Assembly (NCBI RefSeq): GCF_002575655.3
Contig: NC_053040.3
Coordinates: 151,963,148-152,027,147, forward strand
Direction of reading: 5' to 3'
Source: Aegilops tauschii subsp. strangulata
Lineage: Eukaryota > Streptophyta > Magnoliopsida > Poales > Poaceae
Length of the DNA: 64,000 nt
A program made the position numbers and the translations under genes. The notes under the pieces were generated by a model. That model saw nothing but the letters and a program-made list of their open reading frames with translations, made no database searches and had not been told where the DNA came from. Positions 10,458-21,582 of the stretch are shown here, piece after piece (the stretch's first letter is position 1; every line of letters starts with the position of its first letter).

Positions 10458-11344
10458 TGTTGGATGTAGGGTTCCGGCAAACCCTTAAGGTTCAAACACT
10501 GGGGTGCGCGTGAAGTCTTTCCCTCCTACCGATCTACTCCCTAGCTCGCTAAGATCTCGCGGACGAACTCGACGAACTCGCAACACAAAGAGACACGAGG
10601 TTTATACTGGTTCGGGCCACCGTTGTGGTGTAATACCCTACTCCAGTGTGGTGGTGGTGGATTGCCTCTTGGGCTGATGAGGAACAGTTACAAGGGAAGA
10701 ACAGCCTCCTGAGGTTGAGGTGTTCTTGTGCGTGCGAACTTGCGCGCGTCTCTGGATCCGATCCCTATTACTGTGGTGGCTAGAGCTATTTATAGAGGCC
10801 CTGGTCCTCTTCCCAAATATTGAGCGGGAAGGGAGCCAACAACGGCGGGCAAGTTTGAAGGGGGACATCTAGTACAAGCTATCCTGACAAAAGTGGTCTT
10901 CGCCTGCGAAAAGCTCTGGTGGTGACGCTGTCTTGGGCTCCACGATGACTTCCGTCTTGCCGTCCTCCTGGTCTTGGTCTCGTTGTACCAATATAGCAAC
11001 CTTTGCCTTATGCCTCGGTGCTCCTCTCCTGCGCTGGCTTCCTTAGCACCAAAGAGGAAACAAGGACGCTGCACGCGCTGGCGCCCGCCTGGTGTCGATC
11101 GTCATGGCTCACGTCACGAGAGCCTCGTGAGGTTTGCCCTGCCTTGATATCTCCACTCCTCGTGAGCCTGCCTGGCTAGGCCGCTTCTGAGGAGGTCTTG
11201 CGTCGCCCGCCTCACGAGGCTTGGCCCCTCGCGAGGGTCTTGGATGCCTTGTTGATGAAGATGGGCCGTACGGCCCGCCAACTTAGCCACGCAGCGGGCC
11301 GCAGGCAGGCAAGTCTGGGGACCCCCGTTCCCAGAACGCCGACA
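10458..11344 (-). repeat. 5' LTR of the Tat-lineage Gypsy element
   Basis: 887 bp, with TGTTGG at the left border and CCGACA at the right. It is nearly identical to 2918-3823. As the element runs on the minus strand, this copy holds the promoter for its genomic RNA. Confidence 0.9.
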
Positions 11345-11613
11345 TAATGGGTCAAGTCAATCACATCATTCTCCTAATGATATGATCCCGTTAATCAAAT
11401 GACAACTCTTTGTCCATGGCTAGGAAACATAACCATCTTTGATCAACGAGCTAGTCAAGTAGAGGCATACTAGTGACACTCAGTTTGTCTATGTATTCAC
11501 ACATGTATTATGTTTCCGGTTTAATACAATTCTAGCATGAATAATAAACATTTATCATGATATAAGAAAATAAATAATAACTTTATTATTGCCTCTAGGG
11601 TATATTTCCTTCA
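11345..11613 (-). repeat. Copia 5' LTR, outer fragment
   Basis: Continuation of the LTR interrupted at 2917, collinear with about 55749-56018. On the minus strand the outer end reads TGAAGGAAATATACCC, the start typical of BARE/Angela-type LTRs. The adjacent GACGT (11614-11618) is the likely target duplication; its partner lies left of the window. Confidence 0.8.
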
Positions 11614-12512
11614 GACGTTCACATAACACCACTAGAGGAAAGACAACATACATCTCATCAAAATATCGAACGAATACCAAATTCACATGACTACTTATAA
11701 CAAGACTTCTCCCATGTCCTCAGGAACAAACGTGACTACTCACAAATCATATTCATGTTCATAATCAGAGGGGTATTAATGTGCATAAAGGATCTGAACA
11801 TATAATCTTCCACCGAATAAATCAATTAGCATCAACTACAAGGAGTAATTAACACTACTAGCAACCCACAGGTACCAATCCGAGGTTTGGAGACAAAGAT
11901 CGGATACAAGAGATGAACTAGGGTTTGAGAAGAGATGGTGCTGGTGAAGATGTTGATGGAGATTGACCCCCTCCCGATGAGAGGATCGATGGTGATGACG
12001 ATTTCCCCCTCCCGGAAGGATGTTTTCCCGGCAGAACAGCTCCGCCGGAGCCCTAGTTTGGTTTCGCCAGGTTCCGCCTCGAGACGGCGGCGCTTCGTCC
12101 TAAAAGCTTCCTTCTAATTTTTTCAGGGCAAAAGACACCTTATACCAGAAGATGGGCATTGGGGGGCTGCCAAGTGGCCCACGAGGCAGGGGGGCGCGCC
12201 CAGGGGCTAGGGCGCGCCCTCCACCCTCGTGGACGGTGGGTGGCCCACCTCTGGTGCTTTCTTCGCCTGATATTTTTAATATATTCCAAAACTGACTTTC
12301 GTAGAGTTTCAGGACTTTTGGAGTTGTGCAGAATAGGTCTCTAATATTTGCTCCTTTTCCAGCCCAGAATTCCAGCTGCCGGCATTCTCCCTCTTCATGT
12401 AAACCTTATAAAATAAGAGAGAAAAGGCATAAGTATTGTGACATAATGTTTAATAATAGCCCATAATGCAATAAATATCGATATAAAAGCTTGATGCAAA
12501 ATGGACGTATCA
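11614..12512 (-). repeat. Long Gypsy-type LTR, partial
   Basis: On the minus strand it begins TGATACGTCC at 12512. It runs to 11614, where the Copia element is inserted, so its remaining part lies left of the window. It has no coding potential. The sequence just outside 12512 is not purine-rich, which suggests this is an outer end (5' LTR or solo LTR) abutting the host Copia. The family resembles abundant Triticeae Athila-type Gypsy LTRs; I do not assign a family name. Confidence 0.65.
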
Positions 12513-12840
12513 CTGCTTCCCGCCCGCTAGCTTCGCACGCATTGCATCCCGCCTGCCAGCGCTGCATCCCGCCAGCCGCTTTTCATCTCCACGCGCCGCT
12601 GCCCGCATTGCGCCAGCCGCATCGCGCCAGCCCCGCCAGCCGCTACCCACGTCTTCCACGTGCTACCCACCAGCCGCTACGCGCCGACGCTGCCTCGACC
12701 CATCAGATCGCCAGCCCGCCCGTCCCATCAGATCGCCAGCACGCCACTCGCCTCGTCCGCCTCGTCTGCTCACCTTGCCAGCGCCCACTCGCCTTGCAAG
12801 CCGCTGCTGCCGCTGCCCCGAGCCGCCGAGTCGCCTCGTC

Positions 12841-13720
12841 ATGTCGTCCGTCACCTCCTCTGCGTCCACTAAATCCAACCCGTTCGCCGACGCAAACCCT
12901 CCCGACGTGAACGACATCCGTAACCTGAACATCTTCGAGCGGGTGCTGGTTCGTCTCTCACAGGCGGACTCCTCCTACTACACGTGGAAGACGTATTTTT
13001 CCCTCGTGTTCCGGGAGTATCACCTCATCGACCACGTGGACGTCACCGTCGACTCCAGCCTCGTCCCCGAGTTCCATGACTGGTCCACCATTGACACCAC
13101 GATCATCCGCTGGTTCTTCCTCACCATCTCGCCGGACCTCTTCCAGACAGTCGTGGCAGACGGTGACGATGCCTACGCCGTGTGGACCAAGCTGAACGGG
13201 CTCTTCACCGACAATCAACTCCAGCGTCGTGTTTTTTTGCAGCAAGAGTTTTTTGGGTGTCACCAGGACAACACCTCCGTCGACGACTATTGTCGCCGCC
13301 TGAAGACTCTCGCTGACGAGCTCCGCGATATTGGTGCGAAGATCGATGATGACCTCCTCCTCAGCACGCTCACCGCCGGACTCAACGAGGACTTCGGCAA
13401 TGCCGCGGCGAACCTCAGCCTCATCCAAAACCCGTCCTTCACCAAGTTCATTGCGTACCTCCGCTTGGAGGAGCGGCGGATGAAGCAGGTGAAGGCGCGG
13501 GCCATCCACACCGCCCTCACCGCCAGCACCACCCGCGGCATGCCCTCGGCTTCTCCAGCCGCGACGGCCGCGCCCCCGCTGCCGCGCCACCCGGCGTCCT
13601 TCCCGGCGCCCCCAGCAGCCGGGGCTGCTTCCGCTGCCCTATGGTCCGCCCGCCCCTCACGCCGAATGGCGCCGCGGGGGCCGCCGCGGTGGGGACCGCC
13701 GCGGCGGTCAGTAGCAGCAG
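12841..13720 (+). pseudogene. Copia Gag of the short-LTR element
   Basis: From ATG 12841 the frame gives MSSVTSSASTKSNPFADAN, then the retrotran-gag/UBN2 signature: YYTWKTYFSLVFREYHLIDHV, AVWTKLNGLFTDNQ, VDDYCRRLKTLADELRDIG and LIQNPSFTKFIAYLRLEERRM. It then enters a Pro/Ala-rich, GC-rich stretch and loses frame before the protease. No CCHC zinc finger is visible in the readable part. The leader upstream (12513-12840) is a GC-rich, Cys/Pro-coding-like but featureless stretch. Confidence 0.75.
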
Positions 13721-13762
13721 CCGCAGGGCACCGGCCAGCCTCGTCAGCCGCAACAGTTCCAG

Positions 13763-14417
13763 GTGCCCCCTCCGTGGGCCTCTGGCTACAACCCGTGGAC
13801 CGATGTTGTCCATGCCTACACCATGTCGCTTCCATGGGCTGCTGCACCAACCCTTCTCGTGTCGTGCCCGTCGGCGCATCAGGCGTACTATGCGGCTCCA
13901 CAACCGTACAGAGGATACCCACCGCTGCAGCTGAGCGGCGCCTATGGTTTTCCTGTGGCCCCGCCGCTGCCCTCACCGGCCCTGCCTCTTCCGCCTTGGG
14001 ATCCGGTGCTCCTCGCCACACTGCACACCGCGCCTACGCCGAACAACTACACTGGAGGCGGTGATTGGTACATGGACACCGGGGCTACGGCTCACATGTT
14101 TGCTCATCCTGGTAATCTTGCCTCCTCCACTCCCGTCACCACCGACCGCCGCATCATTGTCGGCGACGGTTCCACACTCCCTATCACTCATGTCGGGCAC
14201 ACTTCTTTTCCTTCCACTTCCATGCCTATTACTTTGTCTAACATACTTGTGTCACCTCATCTTATTAAGAATCTTGTGTCTGTTCGTTGTTTAACTCGTG
14301 AAAATCCTGTTACTGTTGAATTTGACGAGCTTGGTTTTTGTGTCAAGGACGCTCGAACCAGGATGGTACTTCACCAATGTGACAGCCTCAACGACCTCTA
14401 TCCGGTGCATCCGCCGT
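13763..14417 (+). pseudogene. Copia protease and start of pre-integrase region
   Basis: A different frame from Gag. A Pro/Tyr-rich linker leads to WYMDTGATAHMF, the aspartic protease active site (DTGA), and then to IIVGDGSTLPITHVG and LSNILVSPHLIKNLVSV, the usual Copia protease body. The frame ends at the inserted element; it continued at 21583 before the insertion. A frameshift between 13600 and 13760 separates it from Gag. Confidence 0.8.
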
Positions 14418-16097
14418 TGATGTCTACTACACAACCTTCTTCTTGTAGACGTTGTTGGGCCTCCAAGTGCAGAGGTTTGTAGGACAGTAGCAAATTTCCC
14501 TCAAGTGGATGACCTAAGGTTTATCAATTCGTGGGAGGCGTAGGATGAAGATGGTCTCTCTCAAGCAACCCTGCAACAGAATAACAAAGAGTCTCTTGTG
14601 TCCCCAACACACCCAATACAATGGTAAATTGTATAGGCGCACTAGTTCGGCGAAGAGATGGTGATACAAGTGCAATATGGATGGTAGATAAAAGTTTTTG
14701 TAATCTGAAAATATAAAAACAGCAAGGTAACTATTGATAAAAGTGAGCGAAAATGGTATTGCAATGCGTAGAAACAAGGCCTAGGGTTCATACTTTCACT
14801 AGTGCAAGTTCTCTCAACAATAATAACATAATTGGATCATATAACTATCCCTCAACATGCAACAAAGAGTCACTCCAAAGTCACTAATAGCGGACAACAA
14901 ACGAAGAGATTATGGTAGGGTACAAAACCACCTCAAAGTTATCCTTTCTGATCGATCTATTCAAGAGTCCGTAGTAAAATAACACGAAGCTATTCTTTCC
15001 GTTCGATCTATCATAGAGTTCGTACTAGAATAACACCTTAAGACACAAATCAACCAAAACCCTAATGTCACCTAGATACTCCAATGTCACCTCAAGTATC
15101 CGTGGGTATGATTATACGATATGCATCACACAATCTCAGATTCATCTATTCAACCAACACAAAGAACTTCAAAGAGTGCCCCAAAGTTTCTACCGGAGAG
15201 TCAAGACGAAAACGTGTGCCAACCCCTATGCATAGGTTCATGGGCGGAACCCGCAAGTTGATCACCAAAACATACATCAAGTGAATCACGTGATATCCCA
15301 TTGTCACCACAGATACGCACATGCAAGACATACATCAAGTGTTCTCAAATCCTTAAAGACTCAATCCGATAAGATAACTTCAAAGGGAAAACTCAATCCA
15401 TTACAAGAGAGTAGAGGGGGAGAAACATCATGAGATCCAACTATAATAGCAAAGCTCGCGATACATCAAGATCGTATCACCTCAAGAACACGAGAGAGAG
15501 AGAGAGAGAGATCAAACACATAGCTACTGGTACATACCCTCAGCCCCGAGGGTGAACTACTCCCTCCTCGTCATAGAGAGCGCCGGGATGATGAAGATGG
15601 CCACCGGTGAGGGATCCCCCCTCCGGCAGGGTGCCGGAACAGGGTCCCAATTGGTTTTTGGTGGCTACAGAGGCTTGCGGCGGCGGAACTCCCGATCTAT
15701 TCTGTTCCCCGATGTTTTTAGGGTATATGGACATATATAGGTGAAAGAAGTCGGTCAGGAGAGCCACGAGGGTGGAGGGCGTGCCCAGGGGGTGGGCGCG
15801 CCCCCCTGCCTGGTGCCTTCCTCGTTGCTTCCCTTACGTACAGTCCAAGTCTTCTGGATTGCTTCCGTTTCGAAAATAACTCTCCCGAAGGTTTCATTCC
15901 GTTTGGACTCCATTTGATATTCCATTTCTACGAAACACCGAAACAAGGCAAAAAACAGAAACTGGCACTGGGCTCTGGGTTAATAGGTTAGTCCCAAAAA
16001 TAATATAAAAGTGTATAATAAAGCCCATAAACATCCAAAACAGATAATATAATAGCATGGAACAATCAAAAATTATAGATACGTTGGAGACGTATCA
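14418..16097 (-). repeat. 3' LTR of pol-less Gypsy element, copy 1
   Basis: 1680 bp, starting TGATGTCTACTACACAACC and ending GAGACGTATCA on the plus strand. It includes a GA microsatellite at about 15490-15511. It matches 19891-21582 throughout. Confidence 0.9.
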
Positions 16098-16113
16098 AGC
16101 ATCCCCAAGCTTA
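16098..16113 (-). other. Polypurine tract of copy 1
   Basis: On the minus strand, TAAGCTTGGGGATGCT lies directly before the 3' LTR. The same 15-base core recurs at 18216, 18272 and 18328 inside the element. Confidence 0.6.
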
Positions 16114-19003
16114 ATTCCTGCTCGTCGTCGAGTAGGTAAATGATAAAAACAGAATTTTTGATGTGGAATGCTACCTAACATATTTATCAATGTAATCTTC
16201 TTTATTGTGGCAAGAATATTCAGATCCATAAGATTCAAGACAAAAGTTTAATATTGACATGAAAACAATAATACTTCAAGCATACTAACAAAGCAATCAT
16301 GTCTTCTCAAAATAACATGGCCAAAGAAAGTTATCCCTACAAAATCATGTAGTCTGGCTATGCTCTATCTTCATCACACAAAATATTTAAATCATGCACA
16401 ACCCCGATGACAAGCCAAGCAATTGTTTCATACTTTTGATGTTCTCAAACCTTTTCAATCTTCACGCAATACATGAGCGTGAGCCATGGACATAGCACTA
16501 TAGGTGGAATAGAATGGTGGTTGTGGAGAAGACAAAAAGGAGAAGATAGTCTCACATCAACTAGGCGTATCAACGGGCTATGGAGATGCCCACCAATAGA
16601 TATCAATGTGAGTGAGTAGGGATTGCCATGCAACGGATGCACTAGAGCTATAAGTGTATGAAAGCTCAACAAAAGAAACTAAGTGGGTGTGCATCCAACT
16701 CGCTTGCTCACGAAGACCTAGGGCATTTTGAGGAAGCCCATCATTGGAATATACAAGCCAAGTATTCTAATGAAACATTCCCACTAGTATATGAAAGTGA
16801 CAACATAGGAGACTCTCTATCATGAAGATCATGGTGCTACTTTGAAGCACAAGTGTGGTAAAAGGATAGTAGCATTGTCCCTTCTCTCTTTTTCTCTCAT
16901 TTTTTTATTTTTTTATTTGGGCCTTTTCTCCTCTCTTTTTTTGGCCTCTTTTTTTATTTTATTTTTATTTTTCGTCCGGAGTCTCATCCCGACTTGTGGG
17001 GGAATCATAGTCTCCATCATCCTTTCCTCACTAGGACAATGCTCTAATAATGATGATCATCACACTTTTATTTACGTACAACTCAAGAATTACAACTCAA
17101 TACTTAGAACAAAATATGACTCTATATGAATGCCTCTGGTGGAGTGCCGGGATATGCAATGAATCAAGAGTGTCATGTATAAAAATTATGAACGGTGGCT
17201 TTGCCACAAATACGATGTCAACTACATGATCATGCAAAGCAATATGACAATGATGGAACGTGTCATAGTAAACGGAACGGTGGTAAGTTGCATGGCAATA
17301 TATCTCGGAATGGCTATGGAAATGCCATAATAGGTAGGTATGGTGGCTGTTTTGAGGAAGGTAATGGTGGGTGTATGGTACCGGCGAAGTTGCGCGATAC
17401 TAGAGAGGCTAGCAATGGTGGAAGGATGAGAGTGCGTATAATCCATGGACTCAACATTAGTCATAAAGAACTCACATACTTATTGCAAAAATCTATTAGT
17501 TATCGAAACGAAGTACTACGCGCATGCTCCTAGGGGGATAGATTGGTAGGAAAAGACCATCGCTCGTCCCCGACCGCCACTCATAAGGAAGACAATCAAT
17601 AAATAAATCATGCTCCGAGTTCATCACATAACGGTTCATCATACGTGCATGCTACGGGAATCACAAACTTTAACATGAGTATCTCTCAAATTCACAACTA
17701 CTCAACTAGCATGACTCTAATATCACCATCTTCATATATCAAAACAATCATAAGGAATGAAACTTCTCTTAGTATTCAATGCACTTTATATGAAAGTTTT
17801 TATTATATCCCTCTTGGATGCCTATCATATTAGGACTAATTTCATAACCAAAGCAAATTACCATGCTGTTCTAAAGACTCTCAAAATAATATAAGTGAAG
17901 CATGAGAGTTCATATATTTCTTCAAAATAAATCCACCGCCGTGCTCTAAAAGATATAAGTGAAGCACTAGAGCAAACAACAAACTACTCCGAAAGATATA
18001 AGTGAAGATCAATGAGTAGTTGAATAATTATGCAACTATGTGAAGACTCTCTAACATTTAAGAATTTCAGATCTTGATACTTTATTCAAACAGCAAGCAA
18101 AACAAAATAAAATAAAATGACGCTCCAAGCAAAACACATATCATGTGGTGAATAAAAATATAGCTCCAAGTAAAGTTACCGATGAACGAAGACGAAAGAG
18201 GGGATGCCATCCGGGGCATCCCCAAGCTTAGGCTCTTGGTTGTCCTTGAATATTACCTTGGGGTGCCTTGGGCATCCCCAAGCTTAGGCTCTTGGTTGTC
18301 CTTGAATATTACCTTGGGGTGCCTTGGGCATCCCCAAGCTTAGGCTCTTACCACTCCTTATTCCATAGTCCATCGAATCTTCACCGAAAACTTGAAAACT
18401 TCACAACACAAAACTTAACAGAAGATCTCGTGAGCTCCGTTAGCGAAAGAAACAAAACACCACTTCAAGGTACTGTAATGAACTCATTCTTTATTTGTAT
18501 TGGTGTTAAATCTACTGTATTCCAACTTCTCTATAGTTTATAAACTATTTTACTAGCCATAGATTCATCAAAATAAGCAAACAACACACGAAAAACAGAA
18601 TCTGTCAAAAACAGAACAGTCTGTAGTAATCTGTAACTAACGCAAACTTCTGGAACTCAAACAATTCTACCAAAATAGGACGACCTAGATAATTTGATTA
18701 TTGATCTTCTGCAGTTAGAATCAGTATTTTATCACGTTCTGGTGATTTTAAACAATTGTTTTCGTGAATAGAAAGTTTCTGGAATTTTCAGCAAGATCAA
18801 ATAACTATCATCCAAGAAGATCCTATAGGTCTTACTTGGCACAAAGACTAATTAAAACACAAAACCACATCTAACCAGAAGCTAGATGGATTATTTATTA
18901 CTAAACATAACCAAAAAGCAAGAAAGTAAAATAAAATTGGGTTGTCTCCCAACAAGCGCTAACGTTTAACGCCCCTAGCTAGGCATGATGATTTCAATGA
19001 TGC
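16114..19003 (-). other. Non-coding internal region of copy 1
   Basis: No gene is supported. The region is A/T-rich, with a T-rich run near 16890-16970. Its short frames do not match those of the related element at 48929-52527, which argues against coding. It holds the 56-bp tandem repeats listed separately. Confidence 0.6.
18214..18345 (+). repeat. 56-bp tandem repeat with polypurine-tract-like core
   Basis: Units begin at 18214, 18270 and 18326: two exact 56-bp periods and a partial third. Each unit starts GGGCATCCCCAAGCTTAGGC. Its complement carries the same core as the element's true polypurine tract at 16098. Confidence 0.85.
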
Positions 19004-19765
19004 TCACATAAAAGATAAGAATTGAAACATAAAGAGAGCATCATGAAGAATATGACTAGCACATTTAAGTCTAACCCACTTCCTATGCATAGGAATTTTG
19101 TGAGCAAACAACTTATGGGAACAAAAATCAACTTGCATAGGAAGGCAAAACAAGCATAACTTTAAAACTTTAAGCACATAGAGAGGAAACTTCATATTAT
19201 TGCAATTCCTACAAGCATATATTCCTCCCTCATAATAATTTTCAGTAGCATCATGAATGAATTCAACAATATAACCAGTACCTAGAGCATTCTTTTCATG
19301 ATCTACAAGCATAGAATTTTTATTACTCTCCACATAAGCAAAATTCTTCTCATTCAGAATAGTAGTGGGAGCAAACTCAACAAAATAACTATCATGTGAT
19401 TGAACATTAAGATGACAAGTTTCATGGTTATCATTATTCTTTAAAGCATACGTGTCATCACAATAATCATCATAGATAGGAGGCATGCTTTCATCATAGT
19501 AAATTTGCTCATCAAAGCTTGGGGGACAAAAAATATCATCTTCATCAAACATAGCTTCCCCAAGCTTGTGGCTTTGCATATCATTAGCATCATGGGTATT
19601 CAAAGAATTCATACTAACAACATTGCAATCATGCTCATCATTCACATATTTTATGCCAAGCATTCTATGTAATTCTTCTTCTAGTACTTGAGCACAATTT
19701 TCCTTCCCATCATACTCACGAAAGATATTAAAAAGATAAAGCATATGAGGCAAACTCAATTCCAT
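19004..19765 (-). CDS. Unrecognised internal protein of the pol-less Gypsy element
   Basis: A 253-residue frame about 100 bp inside the primer-binding site, where Gag would be. I do not recognise a domain. What can be seen is an N terminus MELSLPHMLYLFNIF, then an acidic, Asp/Tyr-rich middle (MPPIYDDYCDDTYAL), a block FVEFAPTTI, another YIVEFIHDATENYY, and a basic Cys-containing C terminus with FPLYVLKVLKLCLFCLPMQ and HKIPMHRK. The related element at 52528-53491 has a homologous frame with an extra segment of about 80 residues, so the block has been conserved in two copies. It may be a degenerate Gag or an unrelated accessory protein. Confidence 0.5.
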   Translation of the reverse strand: MELSLPHMLYLFNIFREYDGKENCAQVLEEELHRMLGIKYVNDEHDCNVVSMNSLNTHDANDMQSHKLGEAMFDEDDIFCPPSFDEQIYYDESMPPIYDDYCDDTYALKNNDNHETCHLNVQSHDSYFVEFAPTTILNEKNFAYVESNKNSMLVDHEKNALGTGYIVEFIHDATENYYEGGIYACRNCNNMKFPLYVLKVLKLCLFCLPMQVDFCSHKLFAHKIPMHRKWVRLKCASHILHDALFMFQFLSFM

Positions 19766-19860
19766 TTTTTTGTAGTTTTCTTTTATAAACTAAACTAGTG
19801 ATAAAACAAGAAACTAAAAGATTCGATTGCAACATCTAAAGATATACCTTCAAGCAGTCA

Positions 19861-19880
19861 CCTCCCCGGCAACGGCGCCA
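19861..19880 (-). other. Primer-binding site of copy 1
   Basis: The minus strand reads TGGCGCCGTTGCCGGGGAGG, 10 bp inside the LTR. This is the site common in Athila-like Gypsy elements. It fixes the element's orientation. Confidence 0.75.
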
Positions 19881-19890
19881 GAAAAGAGCT

Positions 19891-21582
19891 TGATGTCTAC
19901 TACACAACCTTCTTCTTGTAGACGTTGTTGGGCCTCCAAGTGCAGAGGTTTGTAGAACAGTAGCAAATTTCCCTCAAGTGGATGACCTAAGGTTTATCAA
20001 TCCATGGGAGGCGTAGGATGAATATGGTCTCTCTCAAGCAACCCTGCAACCAAATAGCAAAGAGTCTCTTGTGTCCCCAACACACCCAATACAATGGTAA
20101 ATTGTATAGGTGCACTAGTTCGGCGAAGAGATGGTGATACAAGTGCAATATGGATGGTAGATAAAGGTTTTTGTAATCTGAAAATATAAAAACAGCAAGG
20201 TAACTATTGATAAAAGTGAGCGAAAATGGTATTGCAATGCATTGAAACAAGGCCTAGGATTCATACTTTCACTAATGCAAGTTCTCTCAACAATAATAAT
20301 AACATAATTGGATCATATAACTATCCCTCAACATGCAACAAAGAGTCACTCCAAAGTCACTAATAGCGGAGAACAGGCGAAGAGATTATGGCAGGGTACG
20401 AAACCACCTCAAAGTTATCCTTTCTGATCGATCTATTCAAGAGTCCGTAGTAAAATAACACGAAGCTATTCTTTCCGTTCGATCTATCATAGAGTTCGTA
20501 CTAGAATAACACCTTAAGACACAAATCAACCAAAACCCTAATGTCACCTAGATACTCCAATGTCACCTCAAGTATCCGTGGGTATGATTATACGATATGC
20601 ATCACACAATCTCAGATTCATCTATTCAACCAACACAAAGAACTTCAAAGAGTGCCCCAAAGTTTCTACCGGAGAGTCAAGACGAAGACGTGTGCTAACC
20701 CCTATGCATAGGTTCATGGGCGGAACCCGCAAGTTGATCACCAAAACATACATCAAGTGAATCACGTGATATCCCATTGTCACCACAGATACGCACATGC
20801 AAGACATACATCAAGTGTTCTCAAATCCTTAAAGACTCAATCCGATAAGATAACTTCAAAGGAAAAACTCAATCCATTACAAGAGAGTAGAGGGGGAGAA
20901 ACATCATAAGATCCAACTATAATAGCAAAGCTCGCGATACATCAAGATCGTATCACCTCAAGAATACGAGAGAGAGAGAGAGAGATCAAACACATAGCTA
21001 CTGGTACATACCCTCGGCCCCGAGGGTGAACTACTCCCTCCTCGTCATGGAGAGCGCCGGGATGATGAAGATGGCCACCGATGAGGGATCCCCCCTCCAG
21101 CAGGGTACCGGAACAGGGTCCCGATTGGTTTTTGGTGGCTACAGAGGCTTGCGGCGGCGGAACTCCCGATCTATTCTGTTCCCCGATGTTTTTAGGGTAT
21201 ATGGACATATATAGGCGAAAGAAGTCGGTCAGGGGAGCTACAAGGGCCCCACGAGGGTGGAGGGCGCACCCAGGGGGGTGGGCGCGCCCCCTGCCTCGTG
21301 CCTTCCTTGTTGCTTCCCTTACGTACACTCCAAGTCTTCTGGATTGCTTCCGTTCCAAAAATAACTCTCCCGAAGGTTTCATTCCGTTTGGACTCCGTTT
21401 GATATTCCTTTTCTGCGAAACACTGAAACAAGGCAAAAAGCAGAAACTGGCACTGGGCTCTGGGTTAATAGGTTAGTCCCAAAAATAATATAGAAGTATA
21501 TAATAAAGCCCATAAACATCCAAAACAGATAATATAATATCATGAAACAATCAAAAATTATAGATACGTTGGAGACGTATCA
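19891..21582 (-). repeat. 5' LTR of pol-less Gypsy element, copy 1
   Basis: 1692 bp with the same borders as 14418-16097. It is followed at once by the GCCGT target duplication. Confidence 0.9.

Larger units (their letters stand above)
2918..11344 (-). mobile_element. Tat-lineage Ty3/Gypsy LTR retrotransposon
   Basis: A complete element on the minus strand, with LTRs at 2918-3823 and 10458-11344 and gag, protease, RT, two RNase H domains and integrase between. It sits inside a Copia LTR. The left flank is GAATG and the right flank TAATG, a 5-bp target duplication with one mismatch. Removing the element and one copy restores a sequence that aligns without gaps to the LTR near 55735. The dual RNase H, the DGGAGLN protease motif and an extra antisense frame point to the Tat/Retand branch. 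Gag is shortened and frameshifted, and pol has a frameshift and a stop, so it is not autonomous now. Confidence 0.88.
14418..21582 (-). mobile_element. Gypsy-type LTR element without pol, copy 1
   Basis: Complete insertion with LTRs at 14418-16097 and 19891-21582 and target duplication GCCGT on both sides. On the minus strand it starts with the LTR at 21582, has a primer-binding site TGGCGCCGTTGCCGGGGAGG 10 bp inside, one readable frame (19004-19765), and a polypurine tract at 16098-16113. No protease, RT or integrase is present in the 3.8 kb between the LTRs, so it would have to be mobilised in trans. LTR and primer site are of the Athila-like type common in Triticeae. The LTRs differ by scattered substitutions and small indels only. 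Confidence 0.85.

Noticed and set aside
12663..14021. Minus-strand frames opposite the Copia Gag
   Set aside because: Mirror the GC-rich Gag coding sequence; no recognisable domains.
18214..18345. CRISPR-like array
   Set aside because: Direct tandem 56-bp units with no spacers, in a plant retroelement.
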